From Branchinecta lynchi (lineage: Eukaryota; Arthropoda; Branchiopoda; Anostraca; Branchinectidae): 64,000 bases of DNA. The stretch spans positions 2,895,572-2,959,571 of the forward strand of contig JAKZAP010000004.1 of assembly GCA_023053575.1 (NCBI GenBank), in the 5' to 3' direction. Every line of letters begins with the position of its first letter. Position 1 is the stretch's first letter. Below the pieces are notes generated by a model. That model had not been told where the DNA came from. It worked only from the letters and a program-made list of their open reading frames with translations, and searched no databases. Both the position numbers and the translations under genes were made by a program. This document shows positions 52,924 to 63,928 of this stretch, in pieces.

Positions 52924-52929
52924 TTAAGT

Positions 52930-53760
52930 AAGAAAAATTAAGGAAAAGCATGAAAAACGAAGACAAAATAAACACACGAAACGAAAAGGCTCATTCCACA
53001 CCGAAAGGAGACCTTCCGCCATAGGGCATCTGGTGGTGGAAAAAAAGCAATTACAACGCAAAACTAGAGTCTTTTAAAAGTCTTTTACGATAAAATAAAT
53101 CCACCCCACCTCTCAACTTCACAGCTTTAAACTTACTATCAAGATTTTAAATCACTGCTTCCTTTTCTCGCGGTCTTGGTAGGGGCGATCTAGGTTCGAT
53201 CCCGGTCTCGAGCAACCACGAGTGTACTATGTCACTCATTTCAAGTGCGGTTTGCGCAATCTCCTGCTATGTGCGGTTTGGTTCAACCGAGCCGATGGTT
53301 ACTTATGAAGTCGGAAGTCTGTACGTCTTTCGTCAATCTATACTACGATATAGATATGTATATATATATATATATATCTGAAGTTTCCGTAGCCCGTGGT
53401 ACACCTCATAGTAAATTGCAATTTATTTATTTTTACTTGTATCTTTATTTATTTATATACTATTAATAGTCCAAACGACAGTGAAGGGATACTTATGTCA
53501 TCAGACGTATTTTACCGGTTCCCTTGGACTCCTTGAGAAACCGAGTGGAAGCGTGAGGAGAGAGGACTCCCCCCCCCCCCCCGGACTGAAAGCAACGAAA
53601 ACACGTGAATGCCTCCATATGGGTTTGTTCGAAATTCGATAGATGTGTGCCCTGAAAGACTTACTCAGGTAACTGACGGTATGACAACTAACAGGCTGGG
53701 GAAATCGTCATAGGTCAAGTGGTGGCTAGAGGAGCTGACTGTTGAACCCACTGACGATGG
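52930..53760 (+). other. Intron sequence, nothing recognised
   Basis: It has a TA repeat at about 53357-53380 and a C run at 53568-53582. No Sbf exon was found here. Confidence 0.4.
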
Positions 53761-54357
53761 GTGGGCTACCCAGTGCTCATCCTTGTCTTGAATGAATTAA
53801 TGAATATATTTAATAGCCAGTTGGCCGAACAAAATACATCAAAAGTACGCTACAAAGAAAAAATTGAATCTAAAGTATGGCAAACTTATTTTACTAATGA
53901 ATTTTCAGCACCTGACGTTACATTGTCTTCACCATTTGCGGTCGAATTGGATAATATTCTCACAGATCCTCCCCCGTCCAATTTTGTTGTGTCGCGGGAT
54001 GCAGTCATTGATTGTATTTTAAAATTAAGTAAGAAACGATCTAGTGGTTCAGATGGTATTTCTGCTATCCAACTTATTTATGGAACTTTACTACTGTTCG
54101 ATTACCTTACCCTTCTGTATCAAATGATTTTTTCCACAGGTATTGTCCCAGATTCATTTTGTGTTGGTATGATAACACCCGTGCTAAAGAAGGGCAAACA
54201 TGAGAATTCTTGCTCGTCTTATCGCCCCATTACTGTTTCATCAACGTTTTGTAAGATTTTTGAGCGTCTTGTATCTGCTAGTATTCGTAAGTTTTGTTGG
54301 ATGCCTGAATTCCAGTTTAGACTTAACATCACCCAATACTTATCTTTATTTCACTAA
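53761..54357 (+). pseudogene. LINE reverse transcriptase fragment
   Basis: The frame reads KLSKKRSSGSDGISAIQL, then GIVPDSFCVGMITPVLKKGK and SCSSYRPITVSSTFCKIFER. These are the opening boxes of a non-LTR reverse transcriptase (SSG-DGI, P-LKKG, Y-PIT---T--KI-E). The catalytic FADD box is absent. The frame breaks near 54300 (KFCWMPEFQF). It is of a family close to, but not the same as, the LINE at 61267-63928. Confidence 0.8.
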
Positions 54358-54365
54358 CACACTTT

Positions 54366-54566
54366 TTAAAAAATGGCATATCTTAAGTATCTTAGCTTTG
54401 TTTTTTGTTTCAGGAACATCAGGGAACTTGATAGTATACCCATTAAGAAAATGTGCTCGCATTCAACAAGAAAATGGCCCTCGTCCTTTGTATTAAAGCA
54501 CAGGGGGCATTGTCGCTTACTATTTGGGATCTTCTTATCTAATGAATGAGTGAATTTATGACTCAC
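54366..54566 (-). mobile_element. LINE C-terminal zinc region fragment, reversed
   Basis: The minus frame contains CPLCFNTKDEGHFLVECEHI, the C-x2-C-x7-H-x4-C pattern at the end of many LINE ORF2 proteins. It abuts the + strand RT fragment head-on, so two separate insertions or a rearrangement are involved. The 3' side of the repeat is near 54590 with GAAGATAAAGATAAAGAT repeats. Confidence 0.55.
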
Positions 54567-54849
54567 TGCCCAAGGGCGTAAGTGCAGTAAAAAAAGAAGA
54601 AGATAAAGATAAAGATCAAAGTCTTGATCTGTCTTGCGAGCGGAGAGCTGCTGTGCGAGAGCTACACTATACCTGAACTGTTTGAGTGCATATGAACTTT
54701 GGTTTTACGTGGATTTGGATATAAGATTATTAAGCCTCCGCTCCAGGTAGAGTTTCCTCTAGTAATAAGTACACAGATCAAGACGAGGGGATGCGGTTCG
54801 AGGTAGACCTTGACCCATAGTCCTAGCGCCCAGCACCGTACTTTTTCCT

Positions 54850-55152
54850 TTGAATATGGCAGGAGGAAAATATCCTTGTGGGGAATGTTACAGGAATTGT
54901 ACTAGTGGCACATTCCAATGTACTGCTTGTCCCACGTGGTTTCACCCAAGTTGTGTCAGTCTAACTCTGGCCGAGCGAACTCAAACTCCCAACTGGCGTT
55001 GTATGAAATGTTCCGGTTCTACTCCAATCGCAAAATCTCCTTCCGTGTGTCCACCCTCAAAGAATGACCAACAAACAATTCCCGCACCTGTACCTGTCTC
55101 GGTGGAGCCTCAAACCCCTGCGCCTGTGATCGCTGACAGCCAGATCAGTAAT
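54850..55152 (+). CDS. LINE ORF1, first part: PHD-type zinc finger (split by insertion)
   Basis: The Met at 54850 opens a frame with CGEC, QCTACPTWFHPSC and RCMKC: a C4HC3 PHD finger at residues ~9-54. A Pro/Ser/Gln-rich linker follows up to DSQISN at 55152. A PHD finger in ORF1 is known for CR1-group non-LTR retrotransposons. The frame continues exactly in register at 61267 (GAG CAA ACG) once the 6.1-kb insertion is ignored, giving one ORF1 of roughly 510 residues. The 24 residues the frame shows after 55152 belong to the inserted element. Confidence 0.85.
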
Positions 55153-56359
55153 ATATTCCGAATCCAAACCGCATGAACCCGTCCTTGGTTGTTAAGTATC
55201 GGAGGGTAGAGCCCGCATTTAAACGAAACGCGGACCCGGTTTAACCAGGACGGTCTGCGCCAAGATGGATATTTTCCCAATCTTCTCCACTTCATTTTAC
55301 CACAAAACTTATAAACACTTTTCTAAATATCACTTATCTTTCTTCTCCCCCACCTTTTTTTTTTTTTTTTTTCTTCTCTCTACCCCTCATCACAGCCCGG
55401 CTGAGATTCGGGAAGCGACTAACCTAGTCCGGGTTGCGCTTCGGGTTCGGAATAGTAATATATTCCGAATCCAAACCGCATGAACCCGTCCTTGGTTGTT
55501 AAGTATCGGAGGGTAGAGCCCGCAACCACCTACTCTTTCCCCTTTTCTCACCATTCCTCCAAACCCAAATCCAATCCCAAATGGAATAACGCGATATACC
55601 GTTAAGTTATTATTTCATATAATAATGTGTACATTCTGAACTTGACACTGCTCCGGTTGCCAAATTTCCCTTTGTTCACTTGAAATGGGTACGCAAATGT
55701 CAGGGCGGACGGGTCTTGTGTGGCCGTAAAGGTGAGAACCGCGCTTATCCCAGCCCATTTCGCCGAAAAATGGACAGGCTGGTAAGCCTCTCTGTGCCTG
55801 TATATCTTTCAGCCATGCCGTTCGATTTCCATCCCATACAAGCTTGAACTACTGCATCGTCTGATATACTCATTTTGATTGTTGCCCCTGCTCAAAGCGC
55901 GTGAGGCGTTACCCCGTCATCCACGTCTATGTCAGACAACAGTTTTTCCAGTGCCAATCGGGGCGTCATCAGTGTATAGGTTTTCCCTGAATTTTCTCCA
56001 CCTCTTATCTTGGGGAACAAAATAATTTATGTGGGCCGAAAATTCGTATTTCGAACGGCAAAATTTCATGTTATGGTTAGCACTGACACGGGCCAAGCAT
56101 GACACCAAAGCAAGCCAAGGCCATGAATCTGAATTTTTTGTTTTTTCTTTATGGCCAAAAACCTGACTTAAAATGTTCGTGGTTTTCCCTTCGTACTATT
56201 GAAACACCAAAACGCTCTATGAAAACTTCCGGACACCCGCCATTGGGATCCTCTGTATGTCAAACAACCGCGAAACAATAAAAAGCTATACCAAATAGAG
56301 AACTTGGTTTCAAAATGTGAACTGTTTCGAAATATTTTGTTCCTTTTCTGCAAATCGTT

Positions 56360-56790
56360 TCAGGGTTCTGCAATGCATGTAAATTTTGCCAGCGATAAGG
56401 GGACTGCTTGTTTTACTGACAAAAAACAATTTTTCTGCTGAAACGTCAGTGATTTTGCGTAGTTTCGTACCTCATAACAAGAAACTGGATTCCCGCATCT
56501 TAACTGACAAATATAATCGCTCGTGACTCCCAAGTCGTTGAATACAACTGATAATTCACCACGCAAAGTGTTTACAGTACTTACATTCAATCGCTGGGAC
56601 AACCACGTTCTGCCACGGCAGACTTTCCCTTAACCCTGCCATTCTCCGAATGAACGACCGTCTGCCCACCTTTGTCTTTCGAAATTACAAACCGTCCAAA
56701 AGGAAGGGCCCATTTGCTTAACTGGAATCGTGAATCATACCAAACTCCCAAAAATGATCCAAGGCTGTTCTTACAGAGAGCTTTTGGCAC
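56360..56790 (-). pseudogene. YR-retroelement tyrosine recombinase remnant (N-terminal part)
   Basis: The minus frame 56602-56360 reads MSQRLNVSTVNTLRGELS, then NPVSCYEVRNYAKSLTFQQK and KQAVPLSLAKFTCI. This is like the SAM-like N-terminal domain of DIRS recombinases (NPC-S--V--Y---V---Q-----KQA-PLFL-K). I could not find the catalytic R...H-x-x-R...Y set before the B1/A2 repeat at 55523. Confidence 0.5.
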
Positions 56791-56889
56791 CCATATTGAC
56801 GTTTGTTTGTGGTGTCTTGAAACTGTTCTTGACGTCGTCTTTCTATATAAACGAGGAAACTCTAAAAAGAGAAATGGGAAACAATCTTT

Positions 56890-57280
56890 ATTTATTAATC
56901 CTCAATTTTGTACTCTGTGTACCGCAAATAAGTAATAGGATCCAATGCACAGTCTGACCGCATAGAAATCACACCGCAAAGTCTTCCGAACATATCCGTC
57001 GGCCGAAGGGAATAGCAACGGCCCTACTTGGCGACATCGCCCGATTTTCGTCCATGTTTCAGCTCTTGCAAACATCATGGGCCACCAAAAAGGTGCTTCC
57101 AAGAATACCAGAATAACAAGCGTGTATTCACAAGACCGGTGAGATTTGCGGGCATATGAGATTTCCATTGAAAATGGTGAACGTAAACCTTCCCTTTCGG
57201 CACTGTATTTGCGAACGCAACGGAAAAAACGAAAAAATATAGAATGGTCGACCCCTCATTTCTCTCATTGCATTTCAATC
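56890..57280 (-). pseudogene. YR-retroelement region between RNase H and recombinase
   Basis: The minus frame 57168-56902 has LVILVFLEAPFWWPMMFA and then VGPLLFPSADGYVRKTL. This is the V-P-W--APFWP-L pattern found after RNase H in DIRS-like elements. It supports class assignment. Frame breaks surround it. Confidence 0.55.
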
Positions 57281-57399
57281 CAGTTCCATCAGATCGAACG
57301 TATCACCATCAATCCCCCAGATCAGTAGCCTACTGTATTTTTCTCCCACGAGTCCTTTGACAGAGTTGCATTACACGGTTGCAAAACCATAGACCAATA

Positions 57400-57805
57400 G
57401 TCAGCCAAATTAGCTTTTGAGGCGACGTGAGCCAATCTAGTCAGAACGTCAACTAAACAGATGCGAAAAATATCGACTTGACGGCTTCTTCTGTTTCCTC
57501 GGAATCGCCTCGTCCCGTTTCCAATCGGTTTATCATTGCAGTGTTGTCAATTTTCACCGTGATACGGTTATTTCGGACTTCGCTCTCTACAGAAACTAAC
57601 ACTTTTTACAAAACGAGGGCTAATTTTGCTGAGATACCTTTATTACATATCTCTCATAACTAGAGGTTCCTGCCCCGGAAATTTGTCTATAACCTCTCGA
57701 AGAATACCCCGACACATCGGTGATAATGGATATTGTAACATTCTCATGGTACAACGGGAAAACCCCTGGGGAATCTCGAAACAAATACCAGAAATCTGAA
57801 ATCAT
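57400..57805 (-). pseudogene. YR-retroelement RNase H remnant
   Basis: The minus frame 57805-57620 has NVTISIITDVSGYSSRGY, the first acidic strand of RNase H (TD-S-x-GY). Further down, in another frame (about 57480-57370), DVLTRLAHVASKANLADYWS matches the HV-GK-N-LADYWSR end of the RNase H domain in DIRS-like elements. At least two frame changes and a stop lie between. Confidence 0.65.
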
Positions 57806-57982
57806 CAGAGCCGCAGCCTATGCGTCTACAAATCCATTGCGCCATCACTGGTAAGCTTAACAACCGCATCAGCACATCTTGATCTGAACAAACGGGTGCG
57901 ACGAAGTGCCTGCTGGAGCAAAATAGCGTAAACCATAACCCATTTTAGCTCCCCCGTTTTTACAATGACTTTTACTACCTTA

Positions 57983-58457
57983 CTACATTACATGTCGACG
58001 TTCATCCCTAAACGTCGCAACGTGGCAAACGGCGTTAAAACGTACTTGTCTGACAGCACGTAACCCAAACAGAAAATAATGCACAACTTCCGTGGTCTCT
58101 CCCACAAGTGTGTCGTCGACACATCTTCCGATTGTTATGCTGAAATTCCGAAAAACATTCCGAATAAACATGCCACCCGTTTCTAACAGACAGGGGCATA
58201 CGTTGACCTCCCCTCTTACCAAAACCCGTTGCTCTACCACATTTGAAATCTCCTTCAATCAATCTTGTTTTCTGACTATCCAAAAATTGACATATCTCGC
58301 GTCCGGCTACCAGCCGCGGCTTATTTAGCTCGGTAGTCAGGGTTAAAATCATCTTGGGGGGCTCGACCTCTCCAACTTCTCCGATGATGATATCAGTCCA
58401 TTTTTTACCCGAGCTTCCGAAATACTCGTTATGAATTCCTCCATCTTGTTGAAACAT
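57983..58457 (-). pseudogene. YR-retroelement reverse transcriptase remnant
   Basis: Two overlapping minus frames are needed. The first has LNKPRLVAGREICQFLDSQK (RT opening, like K-RLV-D-R-IN-FL). After a frameshift near 58260 the second has ISNVVEQRVLVRGEVNV and then IGRCVDDTLVGET, where VDD is the catalytic box of DIRS/Ngaro-type and LTR-type RTs. Stops follow after DERRHVM at 57983. Frameshifts make it non-functional. Confidence 0.65.
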
Positions 58458-59010
58458 TGTTTTAAATTCTCGTCGAGAAGGCCAGTCACTTTCATATTAA
58501 ATACCTTTGAAAGAGCCCCTAAATCTTTTTAAATTCTCTGTTACAAAAAATCCGATTCGCAATCATTCCAAACTTTAACTTGTTTGGATGTTTTCTCCAA
58601 GCCGTAACCCTTCATCATATACAAGGCAAATCCAATTATACAAATTTCAACTAATCGGGAACGTGACGCCGGAAATTAAGTATTTCTCCCGCGACGAGGG
58701 GTTTGAATGACCGCTGGTCAGAACAGTGCGGGCAATCGTGGACAAAAACGCGTGATGACATTACACTTCAAATATCCCTTGACCTCCGAATTTATTATAA
58801 CTTGGATACTCGGTGGCTCTCTTCTGCCAGTTACTCTTGGTGCGGCATTTAATGCGCTTCCAGTCTGTGCGTACTCCGACTCAAATTATACGGTGACGTG
58901 ACCTCGTCCCTTGTCTTTTTAGCTTCTGCTATCAGGTATGCTTTAATTCTTCCAGACAACTTGCCTATGTCCCTGGCTTCCCGCCAGCTTTCGGGTTTTG
59001 ACAATTTTTT

Positions 59011-60105
59011 CTGTAACCGCAGGAAAGAAACACACCTTAGTGAAAACTTTGGTGTGGCGGAAATCGGGCTCAGAACAACCCACAGCTTACACAGCCTCGC
59101 CGATGGGCAAATGACTTTAAAGTTAAATTTTTTCGCTAGAATCCAAGCATGATTGAAATCATGATCTAGGCAGGGAGCTATACTCGGGTTTCAGAGCAAC
59201 CTCCAGCTCACACAGTCACTCCTCGGCCTCTACATGAAATGTAGCAGAAAAAACTCGGGTTTTAGAGCAACCTCCGGCTCACACAGCCTCCATACTGTAG
59301 GCCCAACAGCAGTTTAATTCAGCACAAGCAATCGGGTTTCAGAACAACCTCAACAGGACTTTGCTCACAGCTATCTCGCCTGTAACTGCAGGAAAGAAAC
59401 ACACCGTCGTGAAAAGTTTGTTGTGGCGGAAATCGGGTTCAAAGCAACCCCCAGCTTAAACAGCCTACGACAGGCCAAATAACTTTAAAATTAAATTCTC
59501 TCGCTAGAATCCAAGCATGACTGAAGTCACGATCTACGCAGAAATCTGTACTCGGGTTTCAGAGCAACCTCCAGCTCACACAGTCACCCCTGGGCCTCTA
59601 CATAAAACGTAGCAGAAAAAACTCGGGTTTTAGAGCAACCTCCAGCTCACACAGCCTCCATACTGTAGGCCAAACAGCAGTTTAATTCAGCACAGACAAT
59701 CAACCTCACAGGACTTTGCCCACAGCTATTTCTCCTGTAACTGCAGGAAAGAAACACACCTTCGTGAAAATTTTGCTGTGGCGGAAATCGGGTTCAGGGC
59801 AACCTCCAGCTTAAACAGCCTACGACAGGCCAAATGACTTTAAAGTTAAACTCTCTTGCTAGAATCCAAGCATGACTGAAGTCATGATCTACGCAAAAAT
59901 CTATACTCAGCTTTCAGAGCAACCTCCAGCTCATAAGTCACGCCTCGGTCTCTACATGAAAATTGAGCAAAGAAACTCGGGTTTTAGAGCAACCTCCAGC
60001 TCACACAGCCTTCATACTGTAGGCCCAGCAGCAGTTTAATTCAACACAAACAATCGGGTTTCAAAACAACATCAACAGGACCTCGCCCAAAGCTTTAAAA
60101 TTATA
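59011..60105. repeat. Three tandem ~360-bp repeats inside the YR retroelement
   Basis: Units start with CTGTAACYGCAGGAAAGAAA at 59011, 59380 and 59735 (spacing 369 and 355). Each unit also carries the subrepeat CGGGTTTCAGAGCAACC, then TCCAGCTCACACAG, two or three times. Copies differ by a few percent. No protein is evident. Confidence 0.88.
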
Positions 60106-60619
60106 ATCTTTCCTTTACTTTCACCAGCACCGTGACATTTCCTTTAGTATAAGAAACGACACGGCACTGCATTTTTTTTTTTTTTTTTTAGATAGAAGAA
60201 AATAAACAACAGGAATAACATTGAAAGAGGTAAAGAAATATAAATAAATGGATACGTAATATAAAATATGAAACTTAATATAGAACATAAGAAGAGAACT
60301 CGCCCTTAAATGTATGGAAACGACCCAAAACTGGAATAGAACGAAAAAATAAGTAACAGAAATAGAGAATGAAAAGCGTAAAATAATTGAATGTGCAATA
60401 CAGAATCATGGTACGTAATACAGAAACAACCTTGTCATCATTATTATGGTTCTTCCCATTCAACCAACAAATAGCCAAAAGCCCCCCAGTCCTTCGTGGA
60501 CCAATTTACTTTCTCTTTCTTCGTTTTTTAGTCCTTCGTGGGACCAATTTACTTTCTCTTTCTCGTTTTTAGCTCATACTACCGTGGCAACCAGCGCCAT
60601 GTCAACGAACCGTCCTTTG

Positions 60620-61090
60620 TCATCCTTACGCTGTCAGCGAATACGACATAGCAACGTTTCGACGAACACGCGTTGAAACAAATAGATTACGAACAGCATA
60701 CGCAATATCTGAACAATTAAAGTTTGTTATGGTAGCCACCTGAAACCGTGCCGAATAAACGGCCTCCCTCCATAAGATTTTCATCTCAAACTCCCTTGTC
60801 TGTCTCAAAAAAGAAGTGACTATTAAAAGCTGGCAGTTCTTTACAGAAATCGTAACGGTCTTTACCTGCGAATTTTCTCCGCTTGTTCCTGGCTGAAACA
60901 CAGAATCGTTTGGCTTGCACCTAATGAAGGTGCATCAGATTGGGACTCAAGATCACCAGTAGCGACGTGTGCTATCTGTGTCACTCTCGAGAGTGTCACC
61001 GGCTTCTCCTTCACCAGCAACACCGAGTGACGTTCACTGATTCCGGACGTGTCCGAAATAAATTTTTGACAATCGTGGGCCACCACGATT
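60620..61090 (-). pseudogene. Possible gag-like ORF of the YR retroelement
   Basis: Minus frames 61086-60862 (MVAHDCQKFISDTSGISERH...) and 60901-60626 (...EFEMKILWREAVYSARFQVA) lie directly after the A1 terminus, where DIRS/Ngaro elements have gag. They overlap with a frame change. I recognise no motif, so position is the only argument. Confidence 0.3.
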
Positions 61091-61266
61091 GCCCACCCCC
61101 ACTCCGTTCAACCTCTTCCATTTAAATCCAAATCAAACTTCTCACTAAAATCCTTCCAATATCCATCTTGGCGCAATGAGCCTTTTCACTCTATCGCTGA
61201 TCCAGCCCGGCTGAGATTCGGGAAGCGACTAACCTAGTCCGGGTTGCGCTTCGGGTTCGGAATAAT

Positions 61267-62493
61267 GAGCAAACGCCGATTTCTCTCACGGTTGAAATAA
61301 CTGATGGCACCCCTAATGAAGTGTATGGGTTGGCAGCTCCCGAGGTTGATTTTGCTTACACGTACATTTCCGAAGAAGGCGTTTCAAGAGTAATAGTCAA
61401 TTCGGTGCTATTTTTCGTGCTTGATGCGTTTTCGACGGGGAACTCAAGCACGGAAGTAATTGAAGCTATGGCAAATTTCTACTCGGTCGAATCATTGCAG
61501 CGTGCCAAATCAATTCTAGTCTCGCTAGCGAACAATAAAGACAAGACTATGCAGAGAAGGAAAGTCCTCTCTATCGCGGCTGATATATGGAAAATGGTGA
61601 CCGATCTCGACGGAAAAGGCTTTAAATGGCCCATCATTGTTCCCCGGTCTACAAGAGACTCCCCATATCTGAAGACAGAGACGTCCGTTAGATTTGATCG
61701 AATTGTGACCGATTGTGATCGTAAAATGGATCTAACACTAACAGCTTTACGAGCCGTCGAGACCCAACTGCAGACTCTGTCTGAAAGATCCGTGATCCCG
61801 ACAGCTCCGGTTTTAGACAAACCTGATGGAGAGTGGCCCAGGTTGCCTAAGGCGCGTGAGCCAACAAAAGTCGTGTCTGTATCGAACTTACCAAGCTCAT
61901 TCTCTAATCCAATAAACAGGAAAAGTGAACTGGAAAAAATTTGCCCAGGGCAAATAAACCGCGTCACGAAGTCGAAAGATTCAATCTACATTTCCCTTCC
62001 CTCGGAAACAGCTAGTGATTTCGCACAGAAGTGCAAATCAGCGCATCCCGACTGTGTAATCAATTGCAAAGAGAGATTGTTTTTTGGGATTATTCGGTAC
62101 GTCGATTCCGACTTGGATGTCCAGTCTCTTACCGATTTGCCGGCTGGTGTTTCCGGGCTCATGAGATTGGGGAAATCTCAAACGGTGAAAGTTTCATTTG
62201 AGTCGGAAGAATATCTGACGTACTATATTGTGCATGGAATCAAGTTTGGGTATGAATCTTTTCCCGTTGTGAAAGAAAGAAAAATCCCTAGGAGGTGTTA
62301 CAGATGCCAAGGTTTTTCTCATGTTGAAAAAGATTGCATGGCTGTGTCCTGCAAGTGTGCACGTTGCGCAGGCGACCATGTCTCTTCTAAAACCAATCCT
62401 TGCACGAATCCGGTTAAATGTGCTCATTGTGGGTCGTCTGCACACCCATCGTACAGTTTCAGTTGCCCGGTTGTGAAAAAGATGGCAAAATAG
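61267..62493 (+). CDS. LINE ORF1, second part: zinc-knuckle nucleic-acid-binding protein
   Basis: This continues 54850-55152 in frame. It ends with three cysteine knuckles: CYRCQGFSHVEKDC (C-x2-C-x4-H-x4-C), CARCAGDHVSSKTNPC and CAHCGSSAHPSYSFSC, then VVKKMAK and stop at 62491-62493. The middle is a gag-like region with a VKVSFESEEYLTYYIVHGIK segment typical of LINE ORF1s with knuckles. Known role: binds the element RNA. The reading frame is intact over 409 codons. The Met at 61321 is internal to the original ORF1, not its start. Confidence 0.87.
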   Translation, partial: EQTPISLTVEITDGTPNEVYGLAAPEVDFAYTYISEEGVSRVIVNSVLFFVLDAFSTGNSSTEVIEAMANFYSVESLQRAKSILVSLANNKDKTMQRRKVLSIAADIWKMVTDLDGKGFKWPIIVPRSTRDSPYLKTETSVRFDRIVTDCDRKMDLTLTALRAVETQLQTLSERSVIPTAPVLDKPDGEWPRLPKAREPTKVVSVSNLPSSFSNPINRKSELEKICPGQINRVTKSKDSIYISLPSETASDFAQKCKSAHPDCVINCKERLFFGIIRYVDSDLDVQSLTDLPAGVSGLMRLGKSQTVKVSFESEEYLTYYIVHGIKFGYESFPVVKERKIPRRCYRCQGFSHVEKDCMAVSCKCARCAGDHVSSKTNPCTNPVKCAHCGSSAHPSYSFSCPVVKKMAK

Positions 62494-63928
62494 ACGGTCA
62501 TCAGATAGAAATAACGAGTTTTAATTCTAATGGGGTTTACAACAAACTCAGTGTTCTTGGTCAATTTTTAATTCCGGAAAATTCAATACTGTGCCTACAA
62601 GAACATCATTTACTTTGTCATTCTGTCCCCCTTTTAAATTCTCTGTCGCCTTCCCATGATATATTTTGTGTTCCCGCTCTGCCCACGGGAGGGCGACCTT
62701 CCGGTGGCATTGCCACGATAATTCCAAAACATTTAAATTCTAGTATTATTCATACAGATCAAACTTTCATTGTATGCCGTCTTTCTAATTGTATTATAGT
62801 AAATTGTTATCTACCAACAAATTATAACACTGATGAGTCCCTTCAAAGTTTCACAGATAGTTGCCGTAGACTTAGTTGTTTTATTTCGCGTTTTGATTCT
62901 AGTTCCGATACAGTTTTTATTTTAGGTGATTTTAACTGTGATTTATTAGTTTCTAACGAACGTAGTTGTGTTTTTAATTCTTGTCTTCCAAATTTTTACC
63001 TCGTAAGGAAAGATTCTGATTGCACATATCTCCACTGGTCAGGAAGCACGAGCAACTTGGACCATGTTCTTGTGAATTTCCCTTCGTCTGATGTCGTACA
63101 CGTTTCGCATGATTTCCCAGTGAGCGATCATTGTCCGCTTAAGTTTTCATTTAGTCTTGTTCCGTCTAGCCCTACCCAGTCGCTAAAAGTTAAAGCACAA
63201 CATTCTTCTCAAATTGTTTCGGATGCAAGTCTAAAAGCCGCTTACCAAAATGAAGTTTCTCGTCTTGTTGAAAAAGTTGTAATCCCAGATAAAAATAATT
63301 TACCTAGTTCTGATTTTGTTTTTGAGCTTAACATTATTTATTTTCAGCTTATTCATATTTTGAAGCATGCAGCAAATAAAGTGTTTCCAGTAAGAACTTT
63401 GAAATTTGGGACGGAGAAGCCTTGTTGGTCGATGAATCAAACCTTATTAGATTCGAATCGAGAAGCGAAAAATGCTTTTCGATGGTGGCGGTCCTTGGGA
63501 AAACCTCGTGGTGACAGCCCTTCTTTCACTTTGATGAAGAAAACGAAGGCGACTTTCCAAGCCGAATTACGCCGTCATAATAATATTTTAATTGAAAATG
63601 CTTCTGATGATATTGACCATAATCGAATGAAACTTTGGAAGGCTCTCCGACGTACTAAACGATTAAATCAACAAGACAGTAAAAATGGCCCGTCCCCGCA
63701 GGACTGGGAACAACATTACGGAGTTCTTGCAGCGTCACACGATCTTCCCGATGATTTAGAGAAAATTGCTTATTCTTTAAATAATGATACCATTGATTTC
63801 TCTATAGATGGTGATGATCTAAACAAAGCAGTAAAAAAACTAAAAACGCAATCGTCAATGGATCATGATGGAATATTTTCCAATCATATTAAATTTGCAC
63901 CTCCGAGTTTCTTCCTGACAGTCCAGTG
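62418..63928 (+). CDS. LINE ORF2: APE-type endonuclease and start of reverse transcriptase (truncated)
   Basis: The frame overlaps the ORF1 end by 76 bp in the -1 register; re-initiation or frameshifting is possible. Endonuclease boxes in order: TSFNSNGVYNKLSVLGQFL, ILCLQEHHLL (catalytic Glu), VNCYLPTNYNT, VFILGDFNCD (GDFN) and SNLDHVLVNF with FPVSDHCPLKF (SDH). The RT begins with KKLKTQSSMDHDGIFSNHIK and stops there. A family 1 element is inserted at 63928/63929, and the last residues of the open frame (WDPKT) are from that element. Known role: nicks target DNA and copies the LINE RNA there. Confidence 0.88.

Larger units (their letters stand above)
55153..61263 (-). mobile_element. DIRS/Ngaro-like tyrosine-recombinase retroelement with split direct repeats
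   Basis: The element is inserted in LINE ORF1. Its ends show the arrangement A-B-A ... B on the + strand: A is 64 bp at 55153-55216 and again at 55460-55523; B is 60 bp at 55394-55453 and again at 61204-61263, each pair identical. On the minus strand this is A1-ORFs-B1-A2-B2, the split direct repeat layout of PAT/Ngaro elements. The tips are also inverted (ATTCCGAA / TTCGGAAT). No normal target duplication is present; AAT adjoins the LINE at both borders. Inside, on the minus strand, are gag-like (?), 360-bp tandem repeats, RT, RNase H and recombinase remnants, all with frameshifts. Confidence 0.82.

Noticed and set aside
52609..52941. A 110-codon plus frame after Sbf exon k
   Set aside because: It lies inside the TTAA MITE and runs through its right TIR; not conserved SBF sequence.
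56672..56957. Plus-strand frames in the YR element (75-87 codons)
   Set aside because: They are shadows opposite the minus-strand retroelement sequence.
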